DNA of 64,000 bases, taken from the NCBI RefSeq assembly GCF_000739935.1, contig NZ_BBJU01000007.1, positions 558,001-622,000 of the forward strand. The letters run 5' to 3'. Numbering within the stretch: the first letter of the stretch is position 1; each line of letters starts with the position of its first letter. The notes beneath the pieces are model-generated. The model saw nothing but the letters and a program-made list of their open reading frames with translations. It searched no databases and was not told the DNA's origin. Positions 27,884 to 36,532 of the stretch are shown here, in pieces. A program made the translations under genes and the position numbers. The DNA comes from Agrobacterium rubi TR3 = NBRC 13261 (lineage in GTDB: Bacteria > Pseudomonadota > Alphaproteobacteria > Rhizobiales > Rhizobiaceae).

Positions 27884-28944
27884 GCGCGTCTCCTGTTGGA
27901 GAAGATGAGAACGAAGAAGAAGGGTACGCCGACCAGTGCGGTGATGACCCCGATGGGCAAGATAGCGCCGGGGATCAGCATCTTGCTGACGACGGAGGTG
28001 ACCGACAGCAGCAACGCACCGCAGATCACCGATCCCGGCAGGAAGAAGCGCTGGTCTTCGCCCACCACCATGCGGGCGATGTGCGGACCGACGAGGCCGA
28101 CGAAGCCGATGGTTCCGACGAAGGAGACCGGAATGGCGGCCAGAAGGCTGACCGTCAGCATGGTCTGCAAACGCAGGCGGCGTACATTGACACCCATGCT
28201 CGCGGCCTTATCGTCACCCAGACGCAACGCGGTCAACGCCCAGGCGTTTTTCATGAACAGCGGCACGGTCAACACCAGAATGGCGCCGGTCACATAGACC
28301 TTCGCCCATGTCGCCTTGGTCAGGCTGCCCATGGTCCAGAACACGACGGCGGCCAGCGCCTGTTCCGAGGCCAGATATTCCAGCAGGGACAGAGCGGCGT
28401 TGAAGGTGAAGACCAGCGCGATGCCCAAAAGCACGATCGTCTCTACCGAGACGCCGCGCATGGTGGAAGCAAAGTGAATGAACATGGCCGCCAGCATCGC
28501 CATCAGGAAGGCATTGATGGGGATCATATATTCCACGGCACCGGGAAAAATCGCCACGCCGCCGACCAGCGCTAGAGCCGCGCCGAAACTCGCCGCTGCC
28601 GAAATGCCGAGCGTAAACGGGCTGGCCAGCGGGTTGGACAGAATGGTCTGCATCTGCGCACCCGCTACCGAGAGCGAGGCACCGACGGTGACGGCCATCA
28701 GCGCAATCGGCATGCGGATGTCCCATATGACGACGCGCAATTGGTTGGCGACGGCGGCCGGATCGAAGATCGCGCCGATGACTTCCGACAGCGAATAACG
28801 CGCCGGGCCCAGCGCCATATCGGTTGCGACGCTGAGACACAGCGCCACGACGAGGCCGATCAGGATCAGGATACGGCGACCGGCCAGGGCGCGATATTGA
28901 TCGCGCCCCGTCGTCTCGACCTGTGTTTCCACGATGGGTGCCAT
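27877..28944 (-). CDS. Iron-siderophore-type ABC transporter permease (FecCD family)
   Basis: A 355-residue polytopic inner-membrane protein of the FecCD family, predicted to have about ten helices and to function as a homodimer since only one permease gene is present. Signature blocks are RLPRI-like DIRMPIALMAVTVGASL (about 75-91), GAQMQTILSNPLASPFTLGI and, near the C-terminus, GTIGFVGLVGPHIARMVVG, the coupling region. Its ATG follows directly on the stop codon of the upstream binding-protein gene, and it overlaps the ATPase gene downstream. Substrate is probably a ferric chelate; cobalamin or haem are alternatives in the same superfamily. Confidence 0.93.
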   Translation of the reverse strand: MAPIVETQVETTGRDQYRALAGRRILILIGLVVALCLSVATDMALGPARYSLSEVIGAIFDPAAVANQLRVVIWDIRMPIALMAVTVGASLSVAGAQMQTILSNPLASPFTLGISAAASFGAALALVGGVAIFPGAVEYMIPINAFLMAMLAAMFIHFASTMRGVSVETIVLLGIALVFTFNAALSLLEYLASEQALAAVVFWTMGSLTKATWAKVYVTGAILVLTVPLFMKNAWALTALRLGDDKAASMGVNVRRLRLQTMLTVSLLAAIPVSFVGTIGFVGLVGPHIARMVVGEDQRFFLPGSVICGALLLSVTSVVSKMLIPGAILPIGVITALVGVPFFFVLIFSNRRRAW

Positions 28945-30081
28945 TTAGTTCGAGCCTTTTTCAAGTGAAACGAAATATCCCGGCTTATAGGTCACCGGCA
29001 GGAATTTCTGGTGAAACTCTTCGAAATTCTTTTCCGGGTTCAAATCGGCAAACAGGTCCGGGTGAAACCATTTTGCAAATTGCTGGATGGGGAAGAACTC
29101 GTAAGGCGCGCCATAGAACTGGTGCCAGACGGCGTGGACATTGCCCTTCTTCACCGCATCCAGTTCAGGAAACGGCGTGCGCGTCATCAGTTTGGCCAGA
29201 CGCTGCCGTGACAGAGCCATATCTGCACCACGACCAACGGGCACGAACTGGTTGATGTCGGATTCGGCTGCCCAATTGGAGCCGGTCACGATGACATGGT
29301 CCGGGTTGGACACCAGCAGCTGCTCGGGGTTGAGATCACCGAAGGTGGTCTTGATCACGTCCGCTGCAATGTTGTGCCCACCCGCCTGTTCGACCATGGT
29401 GCCGAAATTGACAGGACCGAAGGTGCGGCAGCAGGCGTCTTCGCCTGAGATGCCTGGCGCGCGCTCGATGAAAACGCCCGGGCGCTTCAAATCTTTCACA
29501 GACGCCAGTTTGTCCGTCACCAGCGCGATCTGTGCGCGGCGATAGGCGATGAACTCTTCGGCACGTTGCTCGGCCCCGAAAATCGTGCCGAGAATGCGAA
29601 TGGAATTTTCGCTGTTTTTTTCCGGGTCGAGACGGAAGTCGAGATAGACGACCTTGATGCCGGCTGCTGCGGCCTTTTCCTCGAACCCGCTTTCCTTGGC
29701 AGTTTTTTCCACCTCCAGATTGAGCGTGATCACATCGGGGGAAAGCGAGATGGCCTGTTCGAGGCTGAACTCGCCCTGCGGCAAATAGCCGAACAGCGGT
29801 AGTTTTGCGATCTGTGGAAAGCGTTCCACATAGGCCGCGTAGCTATCAGGGTCTTTCTTGATCAGATCATCACGCCAGCCGACGATGGTGTCGAAGGTCT
29901 TGTCGCCCTTCAGCGCGGCAATCACATGCACCTGACGTGCCTCGCCGACGATGACGCGTTTCGCGGGGCTGTCGATCTCAACCTTGCGACCGGCGGAATC
30001 GATGATTTCGGCTGAAAGTGCTGGCGTGGCAATCAACGCGAGGATGAGGGCGGCGATCCGCTTGAAATTCCTGAACGGCAT
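28945..30081 (-). CDS. ABC transporter substrate-binding protein, copy 1 (iron-chelate type)
   Basis: A 378-residue periplasmic binding protein (PF01497/TroA-like fold) from ATG 30081, chosen for the AGGA site upstream; an in-frame ATG at 30108 would lengthen the leader. The signal peptide (RIAALILALIATPALSA) is cleaved near AEI. It shares many blocks with the next gene upstream: VGWRDDLIKKDP, VYLDFR, the unusual ACCRTFGPVNFG, NPEQLLVSNPD, HAVWHQFY and a closing YKPGYFVSLE. It therefore arose by duplication. It sits directly before the permease gene. Confidence 0.9.
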   Translation of the reverse strand: MPFRNFKRIAALILALIATPALSAEIIDSAGRKVEIDSPAKRVIVGEARQVHVIAALKGDKTFDTIVGWRDDLIKKDPDSYAAYVERFPQIAKLPLFGYLPQGEFSLEQAISLSPDVITLNLEVEKTAKESGFEEKAAAAGIKVVYLDFRLDPEKNSENSIRILGTIFGAEQRAEEFIAYRRAQIALVTDKLASVKDLKRPGVFIERAPGISGEDACCRTFGPVNFGTMVEQAGGHNIAADVIKTTFGDLNPEQLLVSNPDHVIVTGSNWAAESDINQFVPVGRGADMALSRQRLAKLMTRTPFPELDAVKKGNVHAVWHQFYGAPYEFFPIQQFAKWFHPDLFADLNPEKNFEEFHQKFLPVTYKPGYFVSLEKGSN

Positions 30082-30174
30082 GGGCAATCCTTTCGGTCTT
30101 AAATGCATTGTGGCGAAGCCGCGATTGCGGCTCCGCCCTATGTCCGATCAGCGCTCCCCCTGCGCCGTTTCGTC

Positions 30175-31308
30175 TTACTTGTCGTCCTTGAGCGACACGA
30201 AGTAGCCAGGTTTGTAATCGAGCGGCAGGAAGCGGGCGTGCAATTCTTTGAAGGTTGCTTCCGGGTCTAGGTCCTTGAACAGCTCCGGGTGCAGCCACTT
30301 GGCAATTTCCTGAATGGCCACGAACTGGTACGGATTGTTGTAGAACTGGTGCCAGATGGCGTGGACATTGCCGTCTTCGACAGCCTTGACGCCGGTGAAG
30401 GCCGGGCGCTTGGTCAGGTCTTCCAGCTTACGACGGGCTTCCTTCAGGTCTGCGCCGTAACCAACGCCCACCCACTTGCCGCCAGGAACGTATGCGTCCC
30501 ACTTGCCACCGGTGATGATGATCTGGTCGGGGTTGGAGGCGATGACCTGCTCAGGGTTCACCGTGCCAAAGGTGCCGGGAATGATGTCCTTGGCCATGTT
30601 GATGCCGCCAGCAATCTCGACCATCTTGCCGAAATTCTCGTTGCCAAAGGACATGCAGCAATCGTCGGAGTAACCACCGGCGCGCTCAACGAAAACGACC
30701 GGGCGCTTGGGCTTTTCCTTCTCAAGAACGTCGGTCACGCGCTTGATGCTGTCGGAGCGGAACGTGATGAAGTCTTCGGCAATGTCTTCACGGCCCATCA
30801 GCTTGCCCATAACGCGCATGCTCGGCTCGGTATTTTCCATCGGCTTTTCACGGAAGTCGACATAAACCAAGGGAATGCCGACCTTGCCGAGTTTTTCGAT
30901 GTAACCGGCCTCTTCGGTCGCGGTCTTGGCATCGATGTTCATGATGATGACGTCGGGCTTCAGGGCAACGGCCTGTTCGACATCGAAAGTGCCATCCTTC
31001 ATGCCGCCGAAGGTTGGAAGCTTGGCGACCTCAGGATATTTCGCCAGATAAGCCTCATAGGTTTCCGGGTCTGCCTTGGCCAGATCGTCGCGCCAGCCGA
31101 CGACGTGTTCGAAGGGGTTGTTTTTATCGAGCGCGGCGAGGAAGTAAATCTGACGACCTTCGCCCAGAATGACGTGCTTTACGGGAACGTTCACCTCGAC
31201 ATCGCGCCCGGTCACATCCTTGATCGTCACTTTGTCGGCAAATGCGGGCAGTACGGTAGAAACGAAAAGACCCATTGCAAGAACGGCGGATTTGCCTGTA
31301 ATGCGCAT
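30175..31308 (-). CDS. ABC transporter substrate-binding protein, copy 2 (iron-chelate type)
   Basis: A 377-residue periplasmic binding protein, first gene of the importer transcript. The signal peptide (SAVLAMGLFVSTVLPAFA) is followed by DKVTIKDVTGRDVEV, the usual start of the PF01497 fold. It is a paralogue of the protein encoded just downstream, with the same paired cysteines (DDCCMSFGNENFG), NPEQVIASNPD, HAIWHQFY and YKPGYFVSLK. GGAG lies about 9 bases before the ATG. A candidate RirA-type operator lies 44 bases upstream, so iron repression is plausible. Confidence 0.92.
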   Translation of the reverse strand: MRITGKSAVLAMGLFVSTVLPAFADKVTIKDVTGRDVEVNVPVKHVILGEGRQIYFLAALDKNNPFEHVVGWRDDLAKADPETYEAYLAKYPEVAKLPTFGGMKDGTFDVEQAVALKPDVIIMNIDAKTATEEAGYIEKLGKVGIPLVYVDFREKPMENTEPSMRVMGKLMGREDIAEDFITFRSDSIKRVTDVLEKEKPKRPVVFVERAGGYSDDCCMSFGNENFGKMVEIAGGINMAKDIIPGTFGTVNPEQVIASNPDQIIITGGKWDAYVPGGKWVGVGYGADLKEARRKLEDLTKRPAFTGVKAVEDGNVHAIWHQFYNNPYQFVAIQEIAKWLHPELFKDLDPEATFKELHARFLPLDYKPGYFVSLKDDK

Positions 31309-31351
31309 CGAAATTGTTCTCCAGTAAAACTGTCCGCGCTTTATGGTTTTA

Positions 31352-31366
31352 TGATTGCGTTAGTCA
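31352..31366. promoter_or_regulatory. Candidate RirA-type iron-responsive operator
   Basis: TGA-N9-TCA (TGATTGCGTTAGTCA) lies in an A+T-rich setting, TTTTA on the left and AGTTTTAT on the right, between the divergent importer and methyltransferase starts. This is the form described for RirA-regulated iron genes of Rhizobiales. A 15-bp gapped motif can occur by chance, so the match is suggestive only. Confidence 0.45.
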
Positions 31367-31409
31367 AGTTTTATCTTTTAGACCATTTCGAAACTGGCAG
31401 TCGTGAAGG

Positions 31410-32228
31410 TTGGACGTCATGGATAGTGCAAACAATTACGGGAACAATTTTGGTCTTCGCGATGAGATCAAGGCCTACTGGTCGGCCCGTGCCGCCACCT
31501 TCGACCTGTCGCCGGGTCATGAAATCTTCTCGGAAGAAGAGCGTGCAGCCTGGCATCGCCTGGTGGAAAAACACCTCGGGCGCGGCGAGGGCAAAACCGC
31601 GCTGGACCTAGCCTCAGGCACTGGCGTCATCTCGCATTTGATGGATGATCTAGGCTACCGCGTCACGGGTCTGGATTGGGCCGAGCCGATGCTGGAGCGC
31701 GCCAAGGCGAAAGCCAAAAGCCGCAAACGCGCGATCACATTCCGCATGGGCGACGCCGAAAACACCATGGAGCCGGACGCCACCCACGACGTCATCATCA
31801 ACCGCCATCTCGTCTGGACGCTGGTCGATCCGAAGGCGGCGTTTCTGGAGTGGTTGCGGGTGTTGAAACCGGGTGGCCGGGTGTTGATCGTCGATGGCGA
31901 TTTCGTCAATGTCAGCGTCGTGGAAAAGCTGCTCAAGAGTCTGGCTGCAAAACTGCTTAAACTCGGTCTGCTGAAGGAAGAGCCTGTCCATATGCCCGCG
32001 GACATGGCCGGCACACATAACAGCATTCTCTCCCGCGTTTATTTCTCGAAAGGTGCGCGCGCCGAAGCAGTCGCAGCCCTGCTGCGGGACGCCGGTTTCG
32101 AAGACGTGGTTGTCGATACGGATTTGCGCGCCATTCACAGGACGCAGGCAAAAAACTGGAACGTGCTGAAGGCAGCGGCCCGTGGCATTCAGCATCGCTA
32201 TGCCGTATCCGGGCGCAAGCCGGGATAG
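31410..32228 (+). CDS. Class I SAM-dependent methyltransferase
   Basis: A 272-residue Rossmann-fold methyltransferase. SAM motif I is LDLASGTGVISHLMDDLG (about residues 64-81), followed by the acidic residue in VTGLDWAEPML. Motif II/III-like segments are FRMGDAENTM and LKPGGRVLIVDGDF. It is divergent from the iron-type importer across a 101-bp gap holding the candidate operator. Co-regulation and a role on the imported ligand are possible but unproven; no substrate-specific motif is visible. An in-frame ATG at 31410 is the only well placed start. A shared terminator lies almost 500 bp downstream. Confidence 0.85.
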   Translation: MDVMDSANNYGNNFGLRDEIKAYWSARAATFDLSPGHEIFSEEERAAWHRLVEKHLGRGEGKTALDLASGTGVISHLMDDLGYRVTGLDWAEPMLERAKAKAKSRKRAITFRMGDAENTMEPDATHDVIINRHLVWTLVDPKAAFLEWLRVLKPGGRVLIVDGDFVNVSVVEKLLKSLAAKLLKLGLLKEEPVHMPADMAGTHNSILSRVYFSKGARAEAVAALLRDAGFEDVVVDTDLRAIHRTQAKNWNVLKAAARGIQHRYAVSGRKPG

Positions 32229-32719
32229 GTGGCATTGGCCAAGCTTCGCCGTTCACGCGGCGCTGTCGCGTCCGTGGTTTGGCAGTCGTTCAACCCGGAG
32301 AGCGCACGCAGATGCGGACATGTCTCTGGTATGGTTTAGTCTGTGGGCGTCCGCATCCGCGTGGCCTCTGGTCTTTCGTTCTTGCAGCCATGTCTTGCCC
32401 AGACCGGACCGTGAATAATCCGGCCTGAGCGTGACAGGCAGTGTCCAGTGAACCGTTTCGCCTCGCCCAGTCCGAAAGCCGTTAAGGGTCTTTCGTGTCG
32501 AGAAAAATCGGGTGCCACCGGTCTTACCCTGACATGGTATTCCTGATGACTGCCCGCACGTCTGCGATCCTTCATCAGCCCCCGTCGTCTTACTGTCTCG
32601 CGAAAACAGGAAGACGCCGGAAGTGGAAGCATTGTGCGGGTGATTCGCGGCGCGTGGAGAAAATATCGAATATTTTTTGCAGATTTTTATGAGTGCAATC
32701 TCGACCCTATCTCGGGCAT
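32229..32719. other. Unassigned 490-bp intergenic region with a long hairpin
   Basis: No ORF here has a convincing start and codon pattern. The clearest structure is an imperfect inverted repeat, CACGCAGATGCGGAC paired with GTCCGCATCCGCGTG (about 32308-32363, one mismatch over 15 bp). It could be a degenerate mobile repeat, a long 3' UTR or an untranslated RNA. I see no match to a riboswitch I know. Confidence 0.4.
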
Positions 32720-32720
32720 A

Positions 32721-32746
32721 AAAAAGCCCGGAGAACCGGGCTTTTT
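32721..32746. terminator. Bidirectional terminator between the methyltransferase and the dpp operon
   Basis: AAAAAGCCCGG (32721-32731), loop AGAA, and CCGGGCTTTTT (32736-32746) form a perfect 11-bp stem flanked by A- and T-runs. It sits between convergent genes and ends 9 bases from the dppF stop. Confidence 0.92.
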
Positions 32747-32754
32747 CTTCGATA

Positions 32755-33600
32755 TCAACTCGCTTTCGCCAGTTTCTTCGCAGCGACACGGGCGCGGATG
32801 GAGTCCACGTCGGACTTTGGCGTGGCGGCAAACAGCGAGCGTGTGTAGCTGTGTTGCGGGTTGGCGAAGACCTCTTCGCGGGTGCCGTATTCGACTGCCT
32901 CGCCAAAGTACATCACCATGACTTCGTCGGCGATGTACTTCACCACCGACAGATCGTGAGAGATGAAAACGTAGGTCAGGCCGAACTCGTCCTGAAGGTC
33001 GGACAGCAGGTTGAGCACCTGCGCCTGCACCGAAAGGTCGAGCGCCGATACCGGTTCGTCCAGCACCAAGAGCTTCGGATTGAGCATCAGCGCACGCGCA
33101 ATGGCGATACGCTGGCGCTGGCCGCCGGAGAACATGTGCGGGTAGCGGTTATAGTGTTCCGGCCCAAGACCGACTCGCACCAGCATGTCGTTGGCCTTTT
33201 CGCGACGTTCTGCCGAGGACATCTTGGTGTTGATGAGCAGCGGTTCGCCCAAGACGTCACCGATCTTTTGGCGCGGGTTGAGCGACCCATAGGGGTTCTG
33301 GAACACGATCTGCACCTTCTGGCGCATTTCGGCTGTCAGATGGCCGGGACGGGTATCGACCTTCTGGCCGTCGATCAGAAGATCGCCGGAGGTCGGCTCA
33401 TCGATGAAGGTCAGCATGCGGGCGAGCGTGGACTTGCCGCAGCCGCTTTCGCCGACGATGGCCAACGTCTTGCCGGTTTCCAGCGCAAAGGACACGCCTT
33501 TGACGGCATGGATGATCTTGTCCTGTTTCATGAAGCCGCCGGGCAGGCGGTAGTCACGCTTCATGTTGCGGATTTCGAGCATGGTGTTCTTGTCGGTCAT
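32755..33600 (-). CDS. Peptide ABC transporter ATPase (DppF/OppF-type)
   Basis: A 281-residue ATPase, second of the pair that powers the oligopeptide importer. Walker A is GESGCGKST (about residues 51-59), the signature is MFSGGQRQRIAIARAL (about 152-167) and the Walker B is LLVLDEPVSALD. The C-terminal oligopeptide-transporter extension contains YFGEAVEYG and HSYTRSLFAATP, diagnostic of the Dpp/Opp family. The start overlaps the stop of the preceding ATPase gene by 4 bases. It is the last gene of the operon. Confidence 0.93.
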   Translation of the reverse strand: MTDKNTMLEIRNMKRDYRLPGGFMKQDKIIHAVKGVSFALETGKTLAIVGESGCGKSTLARMLTFIDEPTSGDLLIDGQKVDTRPGHLTAEMRQKVQIVFQNPYGSLNPRQKIGDVLGEPLLINTKMSSAERREKANDMLVRVGLGPEHYNRYPHMFSGGQRQRIAIARALMLNPKLLVLDEPVSALDLSVQAQVLNLLSDLQDEFGLTYVFISHDLSVVKYIADEVMVMYFGEAVEYGTREEVFANPQHSYTRSLFAATPKSDVDSIRARVAAKKLAKAS

Positions 33601-34454
33601 GCGGTTTCTCCCGCAGCAGGCGCCGGTGTCCCGTCGAAGAACTGCGACACGGTGGTCAGACGATCGCCCGTCGCGTTTTCGGGCAGGGCAGCCAGAAGCG
33701 CCTTGGTGTAGTTGCTCTTGGGGTTTTCGAACAGGGACAGCACATCGGCTTCCTCCATCTTCTTGCCCTTGTACTGAACCACCACGCGGTCAGCCGTTTC
33801 AGCCACCACACCCATGTCATGGGTGATCATGATGAGACCCATGCCGTTTTCGGCCTGAAGCTTCATCAAGAGATCGAGGATTTGCTTCTGAATGGTCACG
33901 TCGAGCGCCGTCGTCGGCTCGTCGGCGATGAGGAGCTTCGGATTGCAGGCGATGGCAATGGCGATCATCACGCGCTGGCACTGGCCACCGGACATCTGGT
34001 GCGGGAAGTGCTTCAGGCGCTCTTCCGGGTCGGGCAGGCCGACGAGCTTGAACAGCTCGATGGCGCGGGCGTGGCGTGTCTTCTTGTCCATGCCCATGTG
34101 GATGCGCAGGACTTCCTCGAGCTGGAAACCCACCGTGAAGCACGGGTTGAGGCTGGCCACCGGCTCCTGGAAGATCATGGCGATATCCTTGCCGATCAGC
34201 TTGCGCCGTTCCGACGCGCTGATGTTCTGGATATCCTTGCCTTCAAACAGCATGCGGTCGGCAGTGATCTTCGCTGTCCAGGGCAGAAGGCCCATGACGG
34301 CGAGCATTGAGACCGATTTGCCGGAACCGGATTCTCCGACGATGGCGAGAACCTCGCCTTTCTCGACGGAGACGGAAATGCCGTCCACGGCGCGAAACCA
34401 GCCGCTGGCGGTTTCGAACTCGACGGTCAGATTATCGACTTGCAGAAGTGCCAT
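33597..34454 (-). CDS. Peptide ABC transporter ATPase (DppD/OppD-type)
   Basis: A 285-residue ATPase partner. Walker A is GESGSGKS (about 39-46), the signature is MSGGQCQRVMIAIAIA (about 155-170; the usual R after the first Q is replaced by Cys) and the Walker B is LLIADEPTTALDVT. The tail has the family segment KGKKMEEADVLSLFENPKSNYTKALL. It is separated from dppC by a single base and overlaps dppF, so all four are tightly coupled. Confidence 0.93.
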   Translation of the reverse strand: MALLQVDNLTVEFETASGWFRAVDGISVSVEKGEVLAIVGESGSGKSVSMLAVMGLLPWTAKITADRMLFEGKDIQNISASERRKLIGKDIAMIFQEPVASLNPCFTVGFQLEEVLRIHMGMDKKTRHARAIELFKLVGLPDPEERLKHFPHQMSGGQCQRVMIAIAIACNPKLLIADEPTTALDVTIQKQILDLLMKLQAENGMGLIMITHDMGVVAETADRVVVQYKGKKMEEADVLSLFENPKSNYTKALLAALPENATGDRLTTVSQFFDGTPAPAAGETA

Positions 34455-34455
34455 G

Positions 34456-35364
34456 TCAGGACCTCTTCAGTTTCGGGTCAAGCGCATCCCGCAGACCATC
34501 GCCCACCAGATTGATGGCGAGAACGGTGATGAGGATGGCAAGGCCAGGGAAAGTGACGACCCACCAGGCGCGCAGAATGAACTCGCGCGCTTCGGCAAGC
34601 ATGGTGCCCCATTCAGGCGCGGGCGGCTGTGCACCCATGCCGAGGAAGCCAAGGGCGGCTGCATCGAGAATGGCGTTCGAAAACGACAGCGTGGCCTGCA
34701 CGATGAGCGGACCCATGCAGTTGGGCAGAATGGTCTTGAACATCAGACGCAGCGGTCCGGCACCGGCCAGACGCGCGGCGGTGACATAATCGCGTTCCTT
34801 TTCCGTCATCACGGCGGCGCGCGTCAGGCGCACGAAATGCGGCTGAAGAACGAGCGCGATGGCAATCATGCCGTTGGTGAGGCCGGGGCCGAGAATGGCA
34901 ACGAGCACCAGTGCCAGCAACAGCGATGGGAAGGCGAGGATGATGTCCATCAACCGCATGATGACCGTGTCCAGCCAGCCGCGATAATAACCGGCGATGA
35001 CGCCGATGATGATGCCGGTGGAGAGCGACAGGGTGGTCACGAAGACGCCGATGAACAGCGAATATTGCGCACCATGGATCAGGCGCGACAGGATATCGCG
35101 ACCGAGCGGATCGGTGCCGAGCGGGAAGCTCCAGTTGCCGCCTTGCAGCCATGCCGGCGGCAAAAGGATGGTATCGCGGTACTGCTGGAACGGCGAATGC
35201 GGCGCGATGAACGATGCGAAGACCGCTACGAACACAATGATGGTGAAAACGTAAAGGCCGATGACGGCGCCGCGGTTTTCGGAGAAATAGTGCCAGAATT
35301 CGGACAGCATCTGGCGGCGCATCGCCGCGCTGCTGACCGGCTGGCTCTGAGTGGTTTCAGCCAT
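34456..35364 (-). CDS. Peptide ABC transporter permease (DppC-type)
   Basis: A 302-residue inner-membrane permease with about six helices and the N-terminal OppC extension (ENRGAVIGLYVFTIIVFVAVF). LGTDPLGRDILSRLIHGAQ and the EAA-loop region AARLAGAGPLRLMFKTILPN are typical of OppC/DppC. ATG 35364 is preferred because AGGTGAG lies 7 bases upstream; an in-frame GTG at 35376 overlaps that site. dppB lies just upstream. Confidence 0.93.
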   Translation of the reverse strand: MAETTQSQPVSSAAMRRQMLSEFWHYFSENRGAVIGLYVFTIIVFVAVFASFIAPHSPFQQYRDTILLPPAWLQGGNWSFPLGTDPLGRDILSRLIHGAQYSLFIGVFVTTLSLSTGIIIGVIAGYYRGWLDTVIMRLMDIILAFPSLLLALVLVAILGPGLTNGMIAIALVLQPHFVRLTRAAVMTEKERDYVTAARLAGAGPLRLMFKTILPNCMGPLIVQATLSFSNAILDAAALGFLGMGAQPPAPEWGTMLAEAREFILRAWWVVTFPGLAILITVLAINLVGDGLRDALDPKLKRS

Positions 35365-35379
35365 GGGATAACTCACCTC

Positions 35380-36384
35380 TTAGTGGCGGATGCGCGGGTT
35401 GATCAGGCCGTAGAGCACGTCGACAATCAGATTGACGAACATGATGATACCGGCAATCAGCAACAAGCCACCTTGAATCACGGGATAATCGCGGCGGAAG
35501 ACGCTATCGACCATCCACTTGCCGATACCCGGCCAGGAGAAGATCGTTTCGGTCAGGATCGCGCCTGCCAGCATGACGCCGATCTGAAGGCCGATCGTCG
35601 TGATGACCGGGATCAGCGCATTGCGCAGCGCATGCAGCCCCACCACACGGAAGGGCGAGAGGCCCTTGGCACGGGCGGTGCGGATGTAATCGTCTGAGAG
35701 AACTTCCAGCATGGCCGAGCGGGTCTGACGGGCGATGACGGCAAGCGGGATCGTTGCCAGCACGATGGACGGCAGGATGAGGTGGCTGACAGCCGAGGAG
35801 AACGCGCCCTTCTGGCCAGACAGCAACGAGTCGATCAGCATGAAGCCGGTGACGGGCGGGAAGTAGAACATCAAGGAGATGCGCCCGGACACCGGTGTCC
35901 ATTGCAGAATGCCCGCAAACAGGATGATGAGCAGCGGTCCCCACCAGAAGATCGGCATGGAGTAACCGACGAGCGAAACGCCCATCATGGTCTGATCGAA
36001 GAACGACCCACGCTTGATGGCGGCAATCACGCCGGCGGGAACGCCGATGACGATAGCGAGGATGATGGCACAGAGCGACAGTTCGACGGTGGCTGGGAAT
36101 AGCGCGAAGAACTGGTCGATAATCGGTGACTTGGAAACGATGGAGGTTCCGAAATCGCCTGACAGAATGCCCTTCAGGTAATCCAGATACTGGATGACCA
36201 TGGGTCGGTCCATGCCGAGGGCTGCGCTGATCTGCGCATGGCGCTCCGGTGACATGACACGTTCGCCCGACAGCAGGGCGACGGGGTCGCCTGGCAAAAG
36301 CCGGATAAACATGAACGCGATGATAGAAACCCCGATGAATGTCGGGATGAGCACGGCAATGCGCCGCACGAGAAAGCCAATCAT
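35380..36384 (-). CDS. Peptide ABC transporter permease (DppB-type)
   Basis: A 334-residue permease with about six helices. The start MIGFLVRRIAVLIPTFIGVS and the segment FIRLLPGDPVALL are hallmarks of DppB/OppB. The EAA loop reads YIRTARAKGLSPFRVVGLHALRN, and the last helices follow PGIGKWMVDSVFRRDYPVIQ. It is co-directional with dppC (15-bp gap) and about 150 bp downstream of the binding-protein gene. Confidence 0.94.
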   Translation of the reverse strand: MIGFLVRRIAVLIPTFIGVSIIAFMFIRLLPGDPVALLSGERVMSPERHAQISAALGMDRPMVIQYLDYLKGILSGDFGTSIVSKSPIIDQFFALFPATVELSLCAIILAIVIGVPAGVIAAIKRGSFFDQTMMGVSLVGYSMPIFWWGPLLIILFAGILQWTPVSGRISLMFYFPPVTGFMLIDSLLSGQKGAFSSAVSHLILPSIVLATIPLAVIARQTRSAMLEVLSDDYIRTARAKGLSPFRVVGLHALRNALIPVITTIGLQIGVMLAGAILTETIFSWPGIGKWMVDSVFRRDYPVIQGGLLLIAGIIMFVNLIVDVLYGLINPRIRH

Positions 36385-36532
36385 GAAAAACCTTCGATCT
36401 GTTCCGCCTGGAACCTATGCGCTGGCAGTAGCGACCTTTTCGGTCTGCTTCTTTGTTGTTTAGAGATGCTTCAGAACGCAAGTGCCGCGCGCCTTGAGAC
36501 AAGACACGCGGCATTTTCAGATGCGTCGAATA

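Noticed and set aside
33892-35697. A 601-codon plus-strand frame across dppD-dppC
   Set aside because: Antisense to two well recognised ABC transporter genes.
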